From Acuticoccus sp. I52.16.1 (GTDB lineage: Bacteria; Pseudomonadota; Alphaproteobacteria; Rhizobiales; Amorphaceae), in assembly GCF_022865125.1 (NCBI RefSeq), contig NZ_CP094828.1, forward strand, positions 124,001 to 188,000: DNA of 64,000 nucleotides, written 5' to 3'. Positions within the stretch are counted from its first letter, which is position 1. Each line of letters opens with the position of its first letter. The translations under genes were made by a program, and so were the position numbers. This document shows positions 28,118 through 37,008 of this stretch, one piece after another. Under the pieces are notes generated by a model. That model was not told the DNA's origin, searched no databases, and worked only from the letters and a program-made list of their open reading frames with translations.

Positions 28118-29191
28118 ATGTTCCTTCACCCGATCCAACGCGCCCAGCGAGCCGCCCGCTCGTTCGGCACCGCCGCGATGATGATGATGGCGTCGGCCGC
28201 GCTCGCCGGCCAGGCTCAAGCCACCACGCTGACGTTCGCCACCAACACCGCGCCCAACAACCTGCGCGGTATCGCCGAGACGATTTTCCTGGAAGAGCTC
28301 GCCGCGCAGTCGGACGGCGAGATCGAGGTCATCCCCTACTGGGGCTCTTCGCTGATGGACGGGCGCGAGATCCTCGGCGGCGTGCGCGACGGGGTCGCGG
28401 ACATGGGCTTCGTCAACATCAACTACTACCCCAACCGCCTCCTTCTGAACTCCTCGTTCATGCTCTTCCCGCGCGGCCCGGTCTCCTACGAGGACCGCAT
28501 GACCGTCTTCCGCTCGGCCTACGAGGACATCCCCGAGCTTGCCGACGAGATGTCCGAGGAAGGCGTCAAGATCGTCTACCTCTACGGCGTGATGCCGTTC
28601 GCGGGGACATTCACGTCCGAGATCTCCTCGCTCGAAGAGTTCGCCGGCAAGCGCATTCGCGCCTCCAGCCGCTGGTACCTCAACCTTCTCGACGCGGCCG
28701 GGGCGACGCCCGTCTCGGTGCCCTGGAGCGAGTGCTACCAGGCGCTGCAGACCGGCGCGATCGACTCGGTCTTCACCAACCTCGACGGCATCCACCGCTC
28801 CAGCCTCGACGAAGTCGCCCCCAACGTCTTCATCATGAACCAGCTGTGGCTGCCCACGCCGTTCCTCATCACCATCAACGAGGCCAAGTGGGAGAGCCTG
28901 TCGGACGCCGAGAAGGAGGCCTTCGCCAAGGCCTGGGACTCGGCCGAGGCGAAGTTCGCGGAGCAGTACGGCGCCATGTTCGACGACGTCGTCGCCGCCC
29001 AGAAAGAGGCCGGCTACACCGTCACCTTCGCGACCGACGAGGAGGCCGACGCGTTCGCCTCGCTGCCGCAGGTCGCCACCAACCGGGAGACGTGGATCGG
29101 CGAGGCCAAGGACGCCGGCGCCACCGACCCCGAGGCGACGCTGACGAAGCTCCGGACGCTGATCGACGACGCCATCGGCAACGATAGCTGA
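28118..29191 (+). CDS. TRAP transporter solute-binding protein (DctP)
   Basis: A 357-residue periplasmic binding protein of the DctP family. The signal peptide ends near AGQAQATT. The family arginine that clamps the carboxylate is in GKRIRASSRWYL. PWSECYQALQTGAIDSVFTN is the usual ligand-site segment. GGAG lies nine bases before the ATG at 28118. It belongs with the small and large membrane subunits and an amidohydrolase, so the imported acid is probably an amide-containing or cyclic compound. The ligand is not identified. Confidence 0.9.
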   Translation: MFLHPIQRAQRAARSFGTAAMMMMASAALAGQAQATTLTFATNTAPNNLRGIAETIFLEELAAQSDGEIEVIPYWGSSLMDGREILGGVRDGVADMGFVNINYYPNRLLLNSSFMLFPRGPVSYEDRMTVFRSAYEDIPELADEMSEEGVKIVYLYGVMPFAGTFTSEISSLEEFAGKRIRASSRWYLNLLDAAGATPVSVPWSECYQALQTGAIDSVFTNLDGIHRSSLDEVAPNVFIMNQLWLPTPFLITINEAKWESLSDAEKEAFAKAWDSAEAKFAEQYGAMFDDVVAAQKEAGYTVTFATDEEADAFASLPQVATNRETWIGEAKDAGATDPEATLTKLRTLIDDAIGNDS

Positions 29192-29254
29192 GGCTCCTTC
29201 CGCGGACGGGCGAGCCGCGCCCGTCCACCCGACCGCGCGCCGTTCGAGAGGCCT

Positions 29255-29746
29255 ATGTTGCAACGCGTCCTGTCCCCCATCACCGGCTTCCTCGCCGAGC
29301 TGTGCGGGTGGCTCCTGATCCTCGTCATGGGCTTCCTGATCGTCGACCTCATCAGCCGCGGGCTCTCCAAGCCCGTTTACGGGGTCGCGGAGATGGCGAT
29401 GTTCACCATGATCGCCATCGTCTACCTCGGCCTGCCGCATGCGCAGGAGATGCGCAGCCATGTGCGGGTGGACTTCATCGTCGAGCACCTGCCCAAGCGC
29501 ATCCACGCGGCACTCGAGCTGATCGTCCACATCCTCGCCAGCATCACGGTGGCCATCCTGGTGTTCGCCGTCGGCAAGAACGCGCTGATCGCGTTCGAGC
29601 GCAGCCAGGCGGTCGCCGGTCCGGTGCCGCTGGTGGTGTGGCCGGTCAAGTTCATCATGGTGCTGGCGCTGGTGCTCTACCTCGTCCAGCTCATCCTGCA
29701 CACGGTGATCGCCGCGCAGGACATCCTCACGCGCGACCGGGACTGA
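29255..29746 (+). CDS. TRAP transporter small permease subunit (DctQ)
   Basis: A 163-residue membrane protein with four helices. The second carries the typical YLGLPHAQEMRSHVRVDF, close to the DctQ motif AxxxRxxxHIxVD. It partners the large subunit encoded five bases downstream. Confidence 0.88.
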   Translation: MLQRVLSPITGFLAELCGWLLILVMGFLIVDLISRGLSKPVYGVAEMAMFTMIAIVYLGLPHAQEMRSHVRVDFIVEHLPKRIHAALELIVHILASITVAILVFAVGKNALIAFERSQAVAGPVPLVVWPVKFIMVLALVLYLVQLILHTVIAAQDILTRDRD

Positions 29747-29751
29747 CCGCC

Positions 29752-31071
29752 ATGGACTTCGTGATGGTCGGCATCATCGGCATCGCCGCGTTTCTGACGC
29801 TCCTCTTCATCGGCCTGCACATCGCGCTGGCCTTCATCCTGGTGGGCTTCACCGGCACCGTAGTACTCCTCAACACCAACGCGGGCCTCTCGCTGCTGGG
29901 CGAGACGATGTACACCGCCATCGCCTCGCCCACCTTCACCGTGCTGCCGCTCTTCGTGCTGATGGGCGCGTTCGCCGCCGCCAGCGGGTTCGCCGAGCGG
30001 GCCTACCGGGCGATCAACCGCGCCGCGGCCCGCATCCCCGGCTCGCTCGCCATCGCCACCTCGTTCGGCTCGGCCGCGTTCGCCACCATCTGCGGCTCCT
30101 CGCTGGCGACCGCGTCGGTGTTCGGCCGCGTCGCCTACCCGGAGATGCGCCGCTACCGCTACGACAAGAAGTTCGCGCTGGGGTCGATCGCCTGCTCGGG
30201 CACCTTCGCGTCGATGATCCCGCCGTCGGGCATGTTCATCCTGTTCTCGATCTTCACCGAGGTGTCGGTCGGGCGGCTCTTCATGGCGGGCATCGTGCCG
30301 GGGGTGCTGACGGCGTGCGTCTACGCCGCGTCGATGTACCTGCGCGCCAAGGCCGACCCCGCGCTCGCCCCCATCTCCGAGGAGGAGCGCGAGGTGACGC
30401 CGCGCCAACGCATCACCGCGCTCGGAGGGCTGTGGCAGATCGCGATCCTCGGCGGCCTCGTCATCGGCGGCCTTTACGGGGGGCTCTTCACCGCCACGGA
30501 AGCCGGCGCCATCGGCGCGTTCGGCACGCTCCTCTTCGGGATGCTCAACGGGCCGCTGCGGCGATTCAAGGTGTTCGCCGGGGCGCTGCGCGAATCGGCG
30601 TCGATCACCGCGACGCTGTTCTTCATCATCGTCGGCGCGCTCTTCTTCAGCCGCTTCCTGGGGCTGACGCGCATTCCGTACGAACTCTCCAACTTCCTCA
30701 CCACGTGGGATGTCGCGCCGTGGGTGATCCTGGCTTTGATCCTCGCGACCTGGTTCGTGTTGGGCATGCTGGTGGTGCAGTCGGCCGTCTTCGCGCTGAC
30801 CTTGCCGATCCTCTTTCCCATCGTCGTCGAGCTGGGCTACGAGCCGGTGTGGTTCTGCGTGGTGGCGATGAAGATGAACGAGATCGCCGGCGTGACCCCG
30901 CCGGTGGGCCTCAACGCCTTCTCGCTCGCCGGCGCGGCGGGGGACGACGTAAAGGTGGGCGAGGTCTTCGCCGGCGTGTGGCCCTTCATCGTGTGCGACA
31001 TCGTCGTGCTGGCGCTGCTGATCGCGATCCCGCAGCTCGTCCTCTTCCTGCCCGACACGATGCTCGGCTGA
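29752..31071 (+). CDS. TRAP transporter large permease subunit (DctM)
   Basis: A 439-residue DctM-type permease with about 12 membrane segments. Diagnostic segments are GSSLATASVFGRVAYPEM, GTFASMIPPSG and EIAGVTPPVGLNAF. It uses a sodium gradient together with the binding protein in known homologues. The ATG at 29752 is five bases after the DctQ stop. Confidence 0.92.
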   Translation: MDFVMVGIIGIAAFLTLLFIGLHIALAFILVGFTGTVVLLNTNAGLSLLGETMYTAIASPTFTVLPLFVLMGAFAAASGFAERAYRAINRAAARIPGSLAIATSFGSAAFATICGSSLATASVFGRVAYPEMRRYRYDKKFALGSIACSGTFASMIPPSGMFILFSIFTEVSVGRLFMAGIVPGVLTACVYAASMYLRAKADPALAPISEEEREVTPRQRITALGGLWQIAILGGLVIGGLYGGLFTATEAGAIGAFGTLLFGMLNGPLRRFKVFAGALRESASITATLFFIIVGALFFSRFLGLTRIPYELSNFLTTWDVAPWVILALILATWFVLGMLVVQSAVFALTLPILFPIVVELGYEPVWFCVVAMKMNEIAGVTPPVGLNAFSLAGAAGDDVKVGEVFAGVWPFIVCDIVVLALLIAIPQLVLFLPDTMLG

Positions 31072-31085
31072 CCTCGGAGACCCCC

Positions 31086-32510
31086 ATGGCGACCTACGAT
31101 GCGATCCTGCGCGACGGCCTGGTGGTCGACCCCGCCAACGGCGTCCATCGGGTGGCCGACGTCGCGCTGAAGGACGGCAAGGTGGCGGCCGTCGGCAGCG
31201 TCTCGGGCGATGCGACCGCCGAGCACGACGTCGCCGGGCGTGTCGTGATGCCGGGGATCGTCGACCTGCACGTCCACCTGTCGCCGTGGCTGGGCGGGGC
31301 GGAGGGGCACCGCATGCTGGCGCTGGCCGGCGTCACCACGGCGCTCGACATGGCCGGCCCGGTGGAGGGCGTGGTCTCCCTCGCCGCCTCGCACGGGGCC
31401 GGCCTCAACATCGCCTGCATCGACTATCTGCGCCCCGGCCACACCGTCGCCGGCGAGGACCCCGGCGAGGCGGAGCTGGCCGATACGCTCACCCGCGCCC
31501 AGAAGGCCGGCGCCATCGGCCTGAAGCTCCTGGGCGGGCACTTTCCGCTGACGCCGGAGGCCTCGGCCGCGGCCATCAAGGTCGCCAACGACCGCGGCGC
31601 CTATGTCGCCTTCCACGTCGGCACTTTGGCGCATCATTCCACCATCGACGGGGTCGCCGAGGCGTGCGAGCTGACCGCCGGCGGCCGCCTCCACATGGCG
31701 CACATCAACTCCTACTGCCGCGGCCAGGTGCGCGAGGCGATCGTCGAGGGTGAGGAGGCGATGGCGCATCTGCGCGCCAACCCGGCCATCTGGTCCGAAT
31801 CCTACCTCGCCCCGTTCAACGGGGTCAGCGCCAAGTGTGCCGGCGGCGCGCCGGAGAGCCTCGCCACCCGCCGCAGCCTGGAGCGCGGCGGCTACGCGCC
31901 CACCGAGGACGGCATGGCGGCGGCGATCGCCGGCGGCTGGGCGATGATCCACGCCACCAAGGACGGCGCCATCGTGCTCGTCTCCGGCGACGAGGCGCTG
32001 GCGCTCTGGCGCGCGCGCGACACCAACATCGGCGCCAGCTTCATCTCCAACCCGCCCGAGCCGCGCATCCGCCTCGTCACCGCGACGGAGGCGGACGGGC
32101 GCTTCTCGGTCGACTGCCTGGCGACCGACGGCGGCGGCATTCCGCGCAACGACATCGTCGCGCGCGGCCTGCCGCTGGTCCGGCTCGACGCGCTGACGCT
32201 CGACGGGTTCGTCACCAAGGCGAGCTGGGCGCCGGCGGTGGCGCTCGGCATCGGCGCGCAGAAAGGCCACCTCGGGCTCGGTGCGGACGGCGACGTGACC
32301 GTGCTCGACATGGCCGAGCTGAAGCCGACGATGAGCTACGCCAACGGCCGCCTGGTGATGCGCGACGGTGCGGTGTTCGGCGCCGGCTCGCGCATGATCG
32401 TCACCGCCGCCGGCGAGAGGACCTGCCGCGATGCGGGCCTCGACACGCTGACGGTGGAGCCCGGCGCCATGCTGCCGCCCCGCGCCGAGGCGATGGCCCC
32501 GCGCCACTGA
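31086..32510 (+). CDS. Amidohydrolase of the dihydroorotase/D-aminoacylase group
   Basis: A 474-residue metal-dependent hydrolase. Visible features are the bi-metal HxH in DLHVHL (H62/H64), a probable bridging Lys147 (GLKLLGG), His177 (FHVG), the HMAHIN histidines (203/206) and an Asp in CLATDGGG. The beta-sandwich of the superfamily is formed by both ends (DAILRDGLVVDP and LGADGDVTVLDM). It begins 14 bases after the DctM stop, so it probably opens a ring or cleaves an amide in the imported substrate. No usual hydantoinase or dihydroorotase partner lies nearby, and the substrate is unknown. Confidence 0.85.
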   Translation: MATYDAILRDGLVVDPANGVHRVADVALKDGKVAAVGSVSGDATAEHDVAGRVVMPGIVDLHVHLSPWLGGAEGHRMLALAGVTTALDMAGPVEGVVSLAASHGAGLNIACIDYLRPGHTVAGEDPGEAELADTLTRAQKAGAIGLKLLGGHFPLTPEASAAAIKVANDRGAYVAFHVGTLAHHSTIDGVAEACELTAGGRLHMAHINSYCRGQVREAIVEGEEAMAHLRANPAIWSESYLAPFNGVSAKCAGGAPESLATRRSLERGGYAPTEDGMAAAIAGGWAMIHATKDGAIVLVSGDEALALWRARDTNIGASFISNPPEPRIRLVTATEADGRFSVDCLATDGGGIPRNDIVARGLPLVRLDALTLDGFVTKASWAPAVALGIGAQKGHLGLGADGDVTVLDMAELKPTMSYANGRLVMRDGAVFGAGSRMIVTAAGERTCRDAGLDTLTVEPGAMLPPRAEAMAPRH

Positions 32511-32717
32511 CCGCCGCGAGCCCGCGCCGGTCTCGCCCCACGCTGCGCCCCGGTCTCGCCCCGCCGGTGCGGTGGCGCGGGTGCGCGGGGCGGATGGCTG
32601 CCCCGCAATTTCTGGTAGGTGTCACCCGCCGGACCGTTCCCCTATGATAGGCGGTACCGATCGCCGTCGAGGCGCGATCCCCACGCTGCGCCGTCGCAAT
32701 CGCTCCCGCCCCTCGGG

Positions 32718-32741
32718 TGATCGATGGTGGGTGGTCGATCA
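32718..32741. promoter_or_regulatory. Inverted repeat upstream of the sigma-54 promoter
   Basis: TGATCGA and TCGATCA separated by ten bases, centred about 72 bp upstream of the predicted start from the 32775 promoter. A plausible activator-binding site. Confidence 0.35.
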
Positions 32742-32774
32742 TGCTGTACGCCCGAAAATCGCAAAAACAGGCCA

Positions 32775-32791
32775 TTGGCACGATTCTTGCA
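32775..32791 (+). promoter_or_regulatory. Consensus sigma-54 promoter without an obvious gene
   Basis: TTGGCACGATTCTTGCA matches the full -24/-12 consensus, with GG (32777-32778) and GC (32789-32790) ten bases apart. Transcription would start near 32802 on the plus strand, heading into the 3' end of gcvPB on the opposite strand. No credible protein gene lies ahead of it. Confidence 0.6.
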
Positions 32792-32801
32792 GACGAATCG
32801 A

Positions 32802-32931
32802 TGCGATTTCGGCCTCTGGCGCATCGGCGCCCCAGCCTCGCGTTCTTCTCGATCCCGCTACCGAGCGGCAGCCACCGCCGACCTTGCGAAGGTGCGCGTC
32901 GTTACGGCCGACACCGTGTGCCGGCCGTAAT
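32802..32931 (+). ncRNA. Candidate sigma-54-dependent small RNA
   Basis: Inferred only from the consensus promoter at 32775 and the strong hairpin at 32902-32930, which would bound a transcript of about 130 nucleotides. There is no sequence family I recognise. The surrounding gap 32511-32942 contains no convincing coding region. Confidence 0.22.
32902..32930. terminator. Hairpin in the amidohydrolase/gcvPB gap
   Basis: A perfect nine-pair stem (TTACGGCCG with CGGCCGTAA) and 11-base loop, starting 13 bp past the gcvPB stop on the minus strand. There is no T-tract on either side. It may end the gcv transcript and the candidate small RNA. Confidence 0.5.
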
Positions 32932-32942
32932 GTGCGGTGCGG

Positions 32943-34442
32943 CTACTCGGCCGCCTCACGCGCCGGCTCCGGCGCTTCGTAGACCAGCACGGGCTTGCGG
33001 GCGCCGCGCGTCTCGTCCAGCCGGCGGCGCGGCGAGTAGCGCGGCGCCTCGGTGAAGCGCTCGGTGTCGCCGCGCTTGGCCGCCATCGCGAGGTCGCGCA
33101 GGGAACCGATGAAGAGATCCAGCGAGGCGAGCGATTCGGACTCGGTCGGCTCGATCAGCATCGCGCCGGGCACCACCAGCGGGAAGTACATCGTCATCGG
33201 GTGGAAACCCTCGTCGATCATCGCCTTGGCGAAATCGAGCGTGGTGACGCCGGTGCCCTTCAGGAAGCGCTCGTCGAACAGCACCTCGTGCATCGCCGGG
33301 CGGTCCGGGAAGGACACGCTCATGAGGTCGGCGAGCGAGGCCTTGATGTAGTTCGCCGCCAGCACCGCGTCCTCGGACGCCTGCTTCAGCCCGTCGGCGC
33401 CGTGGCTCATCATGTAGGCCATCGCGCGCACGTACATGCCCATCTGCCCGTGGAAGGCGGTGAGGCGGCCGAACGGCATCTCTTCGCCCTCGGCGTCGCC
33501 GGTGCGCTCCACCAGCGTGTCACCGCGGAAATACGGCACCGGCGCATAAGGCGCCAGCCGCTCCGACAGGACGACCGGGCCCGAACCCGGCCCGCCGCCG
33601 CCGTGCGGCGTCGAGAACGTCTTGTGCAGGTTGATGTGCATCGCGTCGACGCCGAGCGCGCCGGGCTTGGCCTTGCCGACGATGGCGTTGAAGTTCGCCC
33701 CGTCGCCGTAGAAGTAGGCGCCCGCCTCGTGGATCACCTCGGCGATGGCCGCCACCTCCGGCTCGAACAGGCCGCAGGTGTTGGGGTTGGTGAGCATGAT
33801 CGCCGCAACGTCGTCCGACAGCTTCTCGCGCACCGCCTCGACGCTGACCGTCCCGTCCTCGCGCGCCTTCACGCCCTCGACCCTGTAGCCGAGCGCGGCG
33901 GCGGTCGCCGGGTTGGTGCCGTGCGCCGATTCGGGCACCAGCACCGTCTTGCGGTCCTCGCCGCGGTCCTTCAGCGCCGCGCGGATCGCCATCATGCCGG
34001 CAAGCTCGCCCTGCGCGCCCGCCTTGGGCGACAGCGCGACCGCCTTCATGTCCGTCATCTCGAGGAGCCAGTGCGAGAGCGTCTTCATCAGCTCCAGCGC
34101 GCCCGGCACCGTGGAGAGCGGTTGCAGCGGGTGGATGTCGCCGAAGCCGGGCATCCGCGCCGCCTTCTCGTTCAGCCGCGGGTTATGCTTCATCGTGCAC
34201 GAGCCGAGCGGATAGAGGCCGAGGTCGATCGCGTAGTTCTGCCGCGACAGGCGCACATAATGGCGCATCGTCTCCGGCTCGGTGAGGCCCGGCAGGCCCA
34301 CCGGCGTCTTGCGCGCGTGGCGGCCGAGCCGCGAGGCGTGCGGCGCGGGATCGGGCAGGTCCACGCCGGTCTGCTCGGTGTGGCCGACCTCGAAGATCAG
34401 CGGCTCGTGGATCCGCAGTGCCTGGTTTCCGGTGAAGGTCAT
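32943..34442 (-). CDS. gcvPB: Glycine dehydrogenase (decarboxylating) subunit 2
   Basis: A 499-residue P-protein C-terminal half. PLP binds the Lys in NLHKTFSTPHGGGGPG (K274). It decarboxylates glycine and passes the aminomethyl group to lipoyl-GcvH. The split P-protein is completed by gcvPA, which ends three bases upstream. It is the last gene of the riboswitch-controlled gcv operon. Confidence 0.95.
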   Translation of the reverse strand: MTFTGNQALRIHEPLIFEVGHTEQTGVDLPDPAPHASRLGRHARKTPVGLPGLTEPETMRHYVRLSRQNYAIDLGLYPLGSCTMKHNPRLNEKAARMPGFGDIHPLQPLSTVPGALELMKTLSHWLLEMTDMKAVALSPKAGAQGELAGMMAIRAALKDRGEDRKTVLVPESAHGTNPATAAALGYRVEGVKAREDGTVSVEAVREKLSDDVAAIMLTNPNTCGLFEPEVAAIAEVIHEAGAYFYGDGANFNAIVGKAKPGALGVDAMHINLHKTFSTPHGGGGPGSGPVVLSERLAPYAPVPYFRGDTLVERTGDAEGEEMPFGRLTAFHGQMGMYVRAMAYMMSHGADGLKQASEDAVLAANYIKASLADLMSVSFPDRPAMHEVLFDERFLKGTGVTTLDFAKAMIDEGFHPMTMYFPLVVPGAMLIEPTESESLASLDLFIGSLRDLAMAAKRGDTERFTEAPRYSPRRRLDETRGARKPVLVYEAPEPAREAAE

Positions 34443-34445
34443 GAT

Positions 34446-35768
34446 TTACGCCCCCAGAGCGCCCGCGAGCGCCGCAATATCCTCGTCCGTCGTCAGCTCC
34501 GTGGCGGCCACCACGATGAGATCGCCCGGCGCCGCGGCGTCGAGCCGCGAGACGGGAAGCCCCGCGATGATCCCCTCACCCGCCGCCCTCTCGACGACGG
34601 CGGCCGCGTCGCCCGGAACGCGGACGGTGAACTCGTTGAAGAAGGTCTCGTTGAGCACCTCGACGCCCGCCGCCGTCAGCGCGTCGGCCGTCGCGCAGGC
34701 GCGCTCGTGGTTGAGCGCGGCGAGGCGCGTCAGGCCCTTTTCGCCCAGCAGCGTCATGTGGATGGTGAACGCCAGCGCGCAGAGGCCGGAGTTGGTGCAG
34801 ATGTTCGACGTCGCCTTGTCGCGGCGGATGTGCTGCTCGCGGGTCGACAGGGTCAGCGCGTAGCCGCGCTTGCCGTCGGCGTCGACCGTCTCGCCCGAGA
34901 GGCGCCCCGGCATCTGCCGCACATGCTTCTTCTGCGTCGCGAAGAGGCCGACGTAGGGGCCGCCGAAGGTCAGCGGATTGCCGATCCCCTGCCCCTCGCC
35001 GACGACGATGTCGGCGCCCTGGGCACCCGGCGGCTCGATCGCCCCCAGCGCCACCGGCTCGGTGAACACCGAGACCAGCAGCGCCCCCGCCTCGTGCGCG
35101 GCCTCGGCGATCGGCGCCAGGTCGATCAGGTGGCCGTAGAAGGACGGCGACTGGACGACGACACAGGCGACGTCCTTGTCGATCCGGGCGAGGATGTCCT
35201 CGCCGGCGGTCGGATCGCTCGGCAACGCGTCGATCTCGACGCCGGTCGCCACCGTCGCGATGACGTCGCGATACTGCGGGTGGACACCGCCGGAGACCAC
35301 CGCCTTGCCACGCTTGGTCAGGCGCGCGGCCATCATCACCGCCTCGGCCGCCGCGGTCGACCCGTCGTACATCGACGCGTTGGCGACCTCCATGCCGGTG
35401 AGGCGCGCGACCTGGGTCTGAAACTCGAACAGGACCTGGAGCGTGCCCTGGCTGATCTCGGCCTGATAGGGCGTGTAGGAGGTCAGGAACTCGGACCGCT
35501 GGATGAGGTGGTCCACCGTCGCCGGCACGTGGTGGCGGTAGGCGCCCGCGCCCAGGAAGAAGGGGCCGTCGCCCGCCGCGTGGTTCTTGCGCGCCATCGC
35601 CGACAGCGCCCGCTCCACCGCGATCTCGGATTGTCCCGCGGGCAGGTTCATCGGCTCGGTGAAGAGCTTGCCGGCGGGCACGTCGACGAACAGGTCGTCG
35701 ATCGCGCCGACGCCGATCTTCTTCAGCATCAGCGCCCGGTCGTCAGCCGTCAGCGGATGGTAACGCAT
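34446..35768 (-). CDS. gcvPA: Glycine dehydrogenase (decarboxylating) subunit 1
   Basis: A 440-residue N-terminal half of the split P-protein. It begins [19 protein letters not shown], with family segments [13 protein letters not shown] and [13 protein letters not shown] near the N-terminus. It forms an alpha2-beta2 complex with GcvPB. It starts two bases after the NTF2-like gene, an unusual insertion within a gcv operon. Confidence 0.95.
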   Translation of the reverse strand: MRYHPLTADDRALMLKKIGVGAIDDLFVDVPAGKLFTEPMNLPAGQSEIAVERALSAMARKNHAAGDGPFFLGAGAYRHHVPATVDHLIQRSEFLTSYTPYQAEISQGTLQVLFEFQTQVARLTGMEVANASMYDGSTAAAEAVMMAARLTKRGKAVVSGGVHPQYRDVIATVATGVEIDALPSDPTAGEDILARIDKDVACVVVQSPSFYGHLIDLAPIAEAAHEAGALLVSVFTEPVALGAIEPPGAQGADIVVGEGQGIGNPLTFGGPYVGLFATQKKHVRQMPGRLSGETVDADGKRGYALTLSTREQHIRRDKATSNICTNSGLCALAFTIHMTLLGEKGLTRLAALNHERACATADALTAAGVEVLNETFFNEFTVRVPGDAAAVVERAAGEGIIAGLPVSRLDAAAPGDLIVVAATELTTDEDIAALAGALGA

Positions 35769-35770
35769 CG

Positions 35771-36199
35771 TTACTCCTCAGAGGTCATGAGTTGCACCGC
35801 ACGCGAGATGCGGTCCAGGTTGTGGAATTCGACCAGCTCGACGATCTGCAAGTCGCGAACGGTCAGAAACATGGCGGTCCGAATGGCGACCTTCACACCC
35901 GTCGCCCGCTCGATCCCGTAGGCCGTGGTGCTCGCGGCGACGTTGTCCCCGTCGGTGACCACCGCCGAGAGATCCTCCCGCTCGTCGATGGCCCAGGTCT
36001 CGTCCACGCGTGCGAACCACAGGCGCACCCCGGCGTGCCCCTCGTAGATGCCGCAGCTGGGGTCCTGCGCCCCGCGAGTGTGCACCTCGACCCGCACGTC
36101 CGGCGCGACGTAGGTCAGCGCCTTGTCGTAGTCCCGCTCCCGGTAGGCGGTGAAGCAGGCGAAGAATACGTTGCTGGGAGACACGATCCGTCCACTCAT
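35771..36199 (-). CDS. NTF2/SnoaL-like protein
   Basis: A 142-residue alpha+beta barrel protein of the NTF2-like superfamily: [20 protein letters not shown] at the N-terminus, a curved sheet region ([21 protein letters not shown]), and the [11 protein letters not shown] ending. No catalytic residues can be assigned confidently. The ATG overlaps the Nudix stop (ATGA), and gcvPA follows after two bases, so it is translated with the glycine-cleavage genes. Its role there is unknown. Confidence 0.75.
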   Translation of the reverse strand: MSGRIVSPSNVFFACFTAYRERDYDKALTYVAPDVRVEVHTRGAQDPSCGIYEGHAGVRLWFARVDETWAIDEREDLSAVVTDGDNVAASTTAYGIERATGVKVAIRTAMFLTVRDLQIVELVEFHNLDRISRAVQLMTSEE

Positions 36200-36642
36200 C
36201 GGACCATGCGCTCCAGCGGGTCGTAGCGGGCGAGCGGGGGCTCGCCGAAGGCGATCGTCGGCAGACTGTCGGGTTTGAAACGCACGCCGACGAGTTCGTC
36301 CGGGGCGAAGAAGCGCCGCTCGGTGACGATCGCATCCGGATCGCGCCAGGCGGGGTCGATGCTCCCGCCGGTCACCCGCGCACGGAAGAACAGCTCCACC
36401 TGGTGGAAGCCCGTCTGCGGATTGTGGAACTCGTTGACGAGGGCGAGCCCGCCGACCTCGACGGTGAGGCCGGTCTCCTCGTGGACCTCGCGCCTCAGGT
36501 TGGTGGTGAGGTCGGTCCCCGCCTCGACGCCGCCGCCGGGGGCGCACCAGAGGTCGCTCTGCCCGTCGGGATACGCGTTGACGAGGAGGAGGCGGCCCTC
36601 CTCGACGACGAGCGCGCGGACGGCGAGGCGGGGTGAACTCAC
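36196..36642 (-). CDS. Nudix hydrolase
   Basis: A 148-residue Nudix protein. The Nudix box reads [20 protein letters not shown] followed by TGL. All positions fit except the first conserved Glu, which is Thr. The REVHEE metal ligands are present, so activity is plausible. The GTG start overlaps the gcvH stop (GTGA), and its own stop overlaps the next start. It hydrolyses some nucleoside diphosphate derivative; the substrate is unknown. It may clear a damaged cofactor such as an oxidised folate or a flavin or NAD derivative, but that is a guess from the position in the gcv operon. Confidence 0.82.
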   Translation of the reverse strand: MSSPRLAVRALVVEEGRLLLVNAYPDGQSDLWCAPGGGVEAGTDLTTNLRREVHEETGLTVEVGGLALVNEFHNPQTGFHQVELFFRARVTGGSIDPAWRDPDAIVTERRFFAPDELVGVRFKPDSLPTIAFGEPPLARYDPLERMVR

Positions 36643-37007
36643 GATATCGTCTTCAGATACTCGTCGTAGCCGGCCTGATCCATGAGGTCGGAGAGGTCCA
36701 CGCCCTCGGCCTTGAACTTCACGAACCAGCCGTCCGACTCCGGTGCCTCGTTGACGAGCTCGGGCTTCTCGTCGAGCGCGGCGTTGACCTCGACGACCTC
36801 GCCGTCGACCGGGGCGTAGACGTCGGACGCGGCCTTGACGCTTTCGACCACGGCGAAGGCGTCGCCCTTGGCCAGCGTCTTGCCGACGTCGGGCAGCTCG
36901 ACGAAAGTGATGTCGCCGAGTTGCTCCTGGGCGTGGTCGGAGATGCCCACGGTGAGGACACCGTCGGTGTCTTCGATCCACTCGTGGTCCTTGGTGAAGC
37001 GCTTCAT
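36639..37007 (-). CDS. gcvH: Glycine cleavage system H protein
   Basis: A 122-residue lipoyl carrier. Lipoylation is at K58 in [20 protein letters not shown]. It shuttles the aminomethyl group from the P-protein to the T-protein. It starts one base after the gcvT stop. Confidence 0.96.
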   Translation of the reverse strand: MKRFTKDHEWIEDTDGVLTVGISDHAQEQLGDITFVELPDVGKTLAKGDAFAVVESVKAASDVYAPVDGEVVEVNAALDEKPELVNEAPESDGWFVKFKAEGVDLSDLMDQAGYDEYLKTIS

Positions 37008-37008
37008 C

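Noticed and set aside
32717-33055. Possible protein gene downstream of the orphan sigma-54 promoter
   Set aside because: The frame starts before the promoter, continues into the antisense of gcvPB, and is Arg/Ala/Pro-rich, so a small RNA is the better guess.
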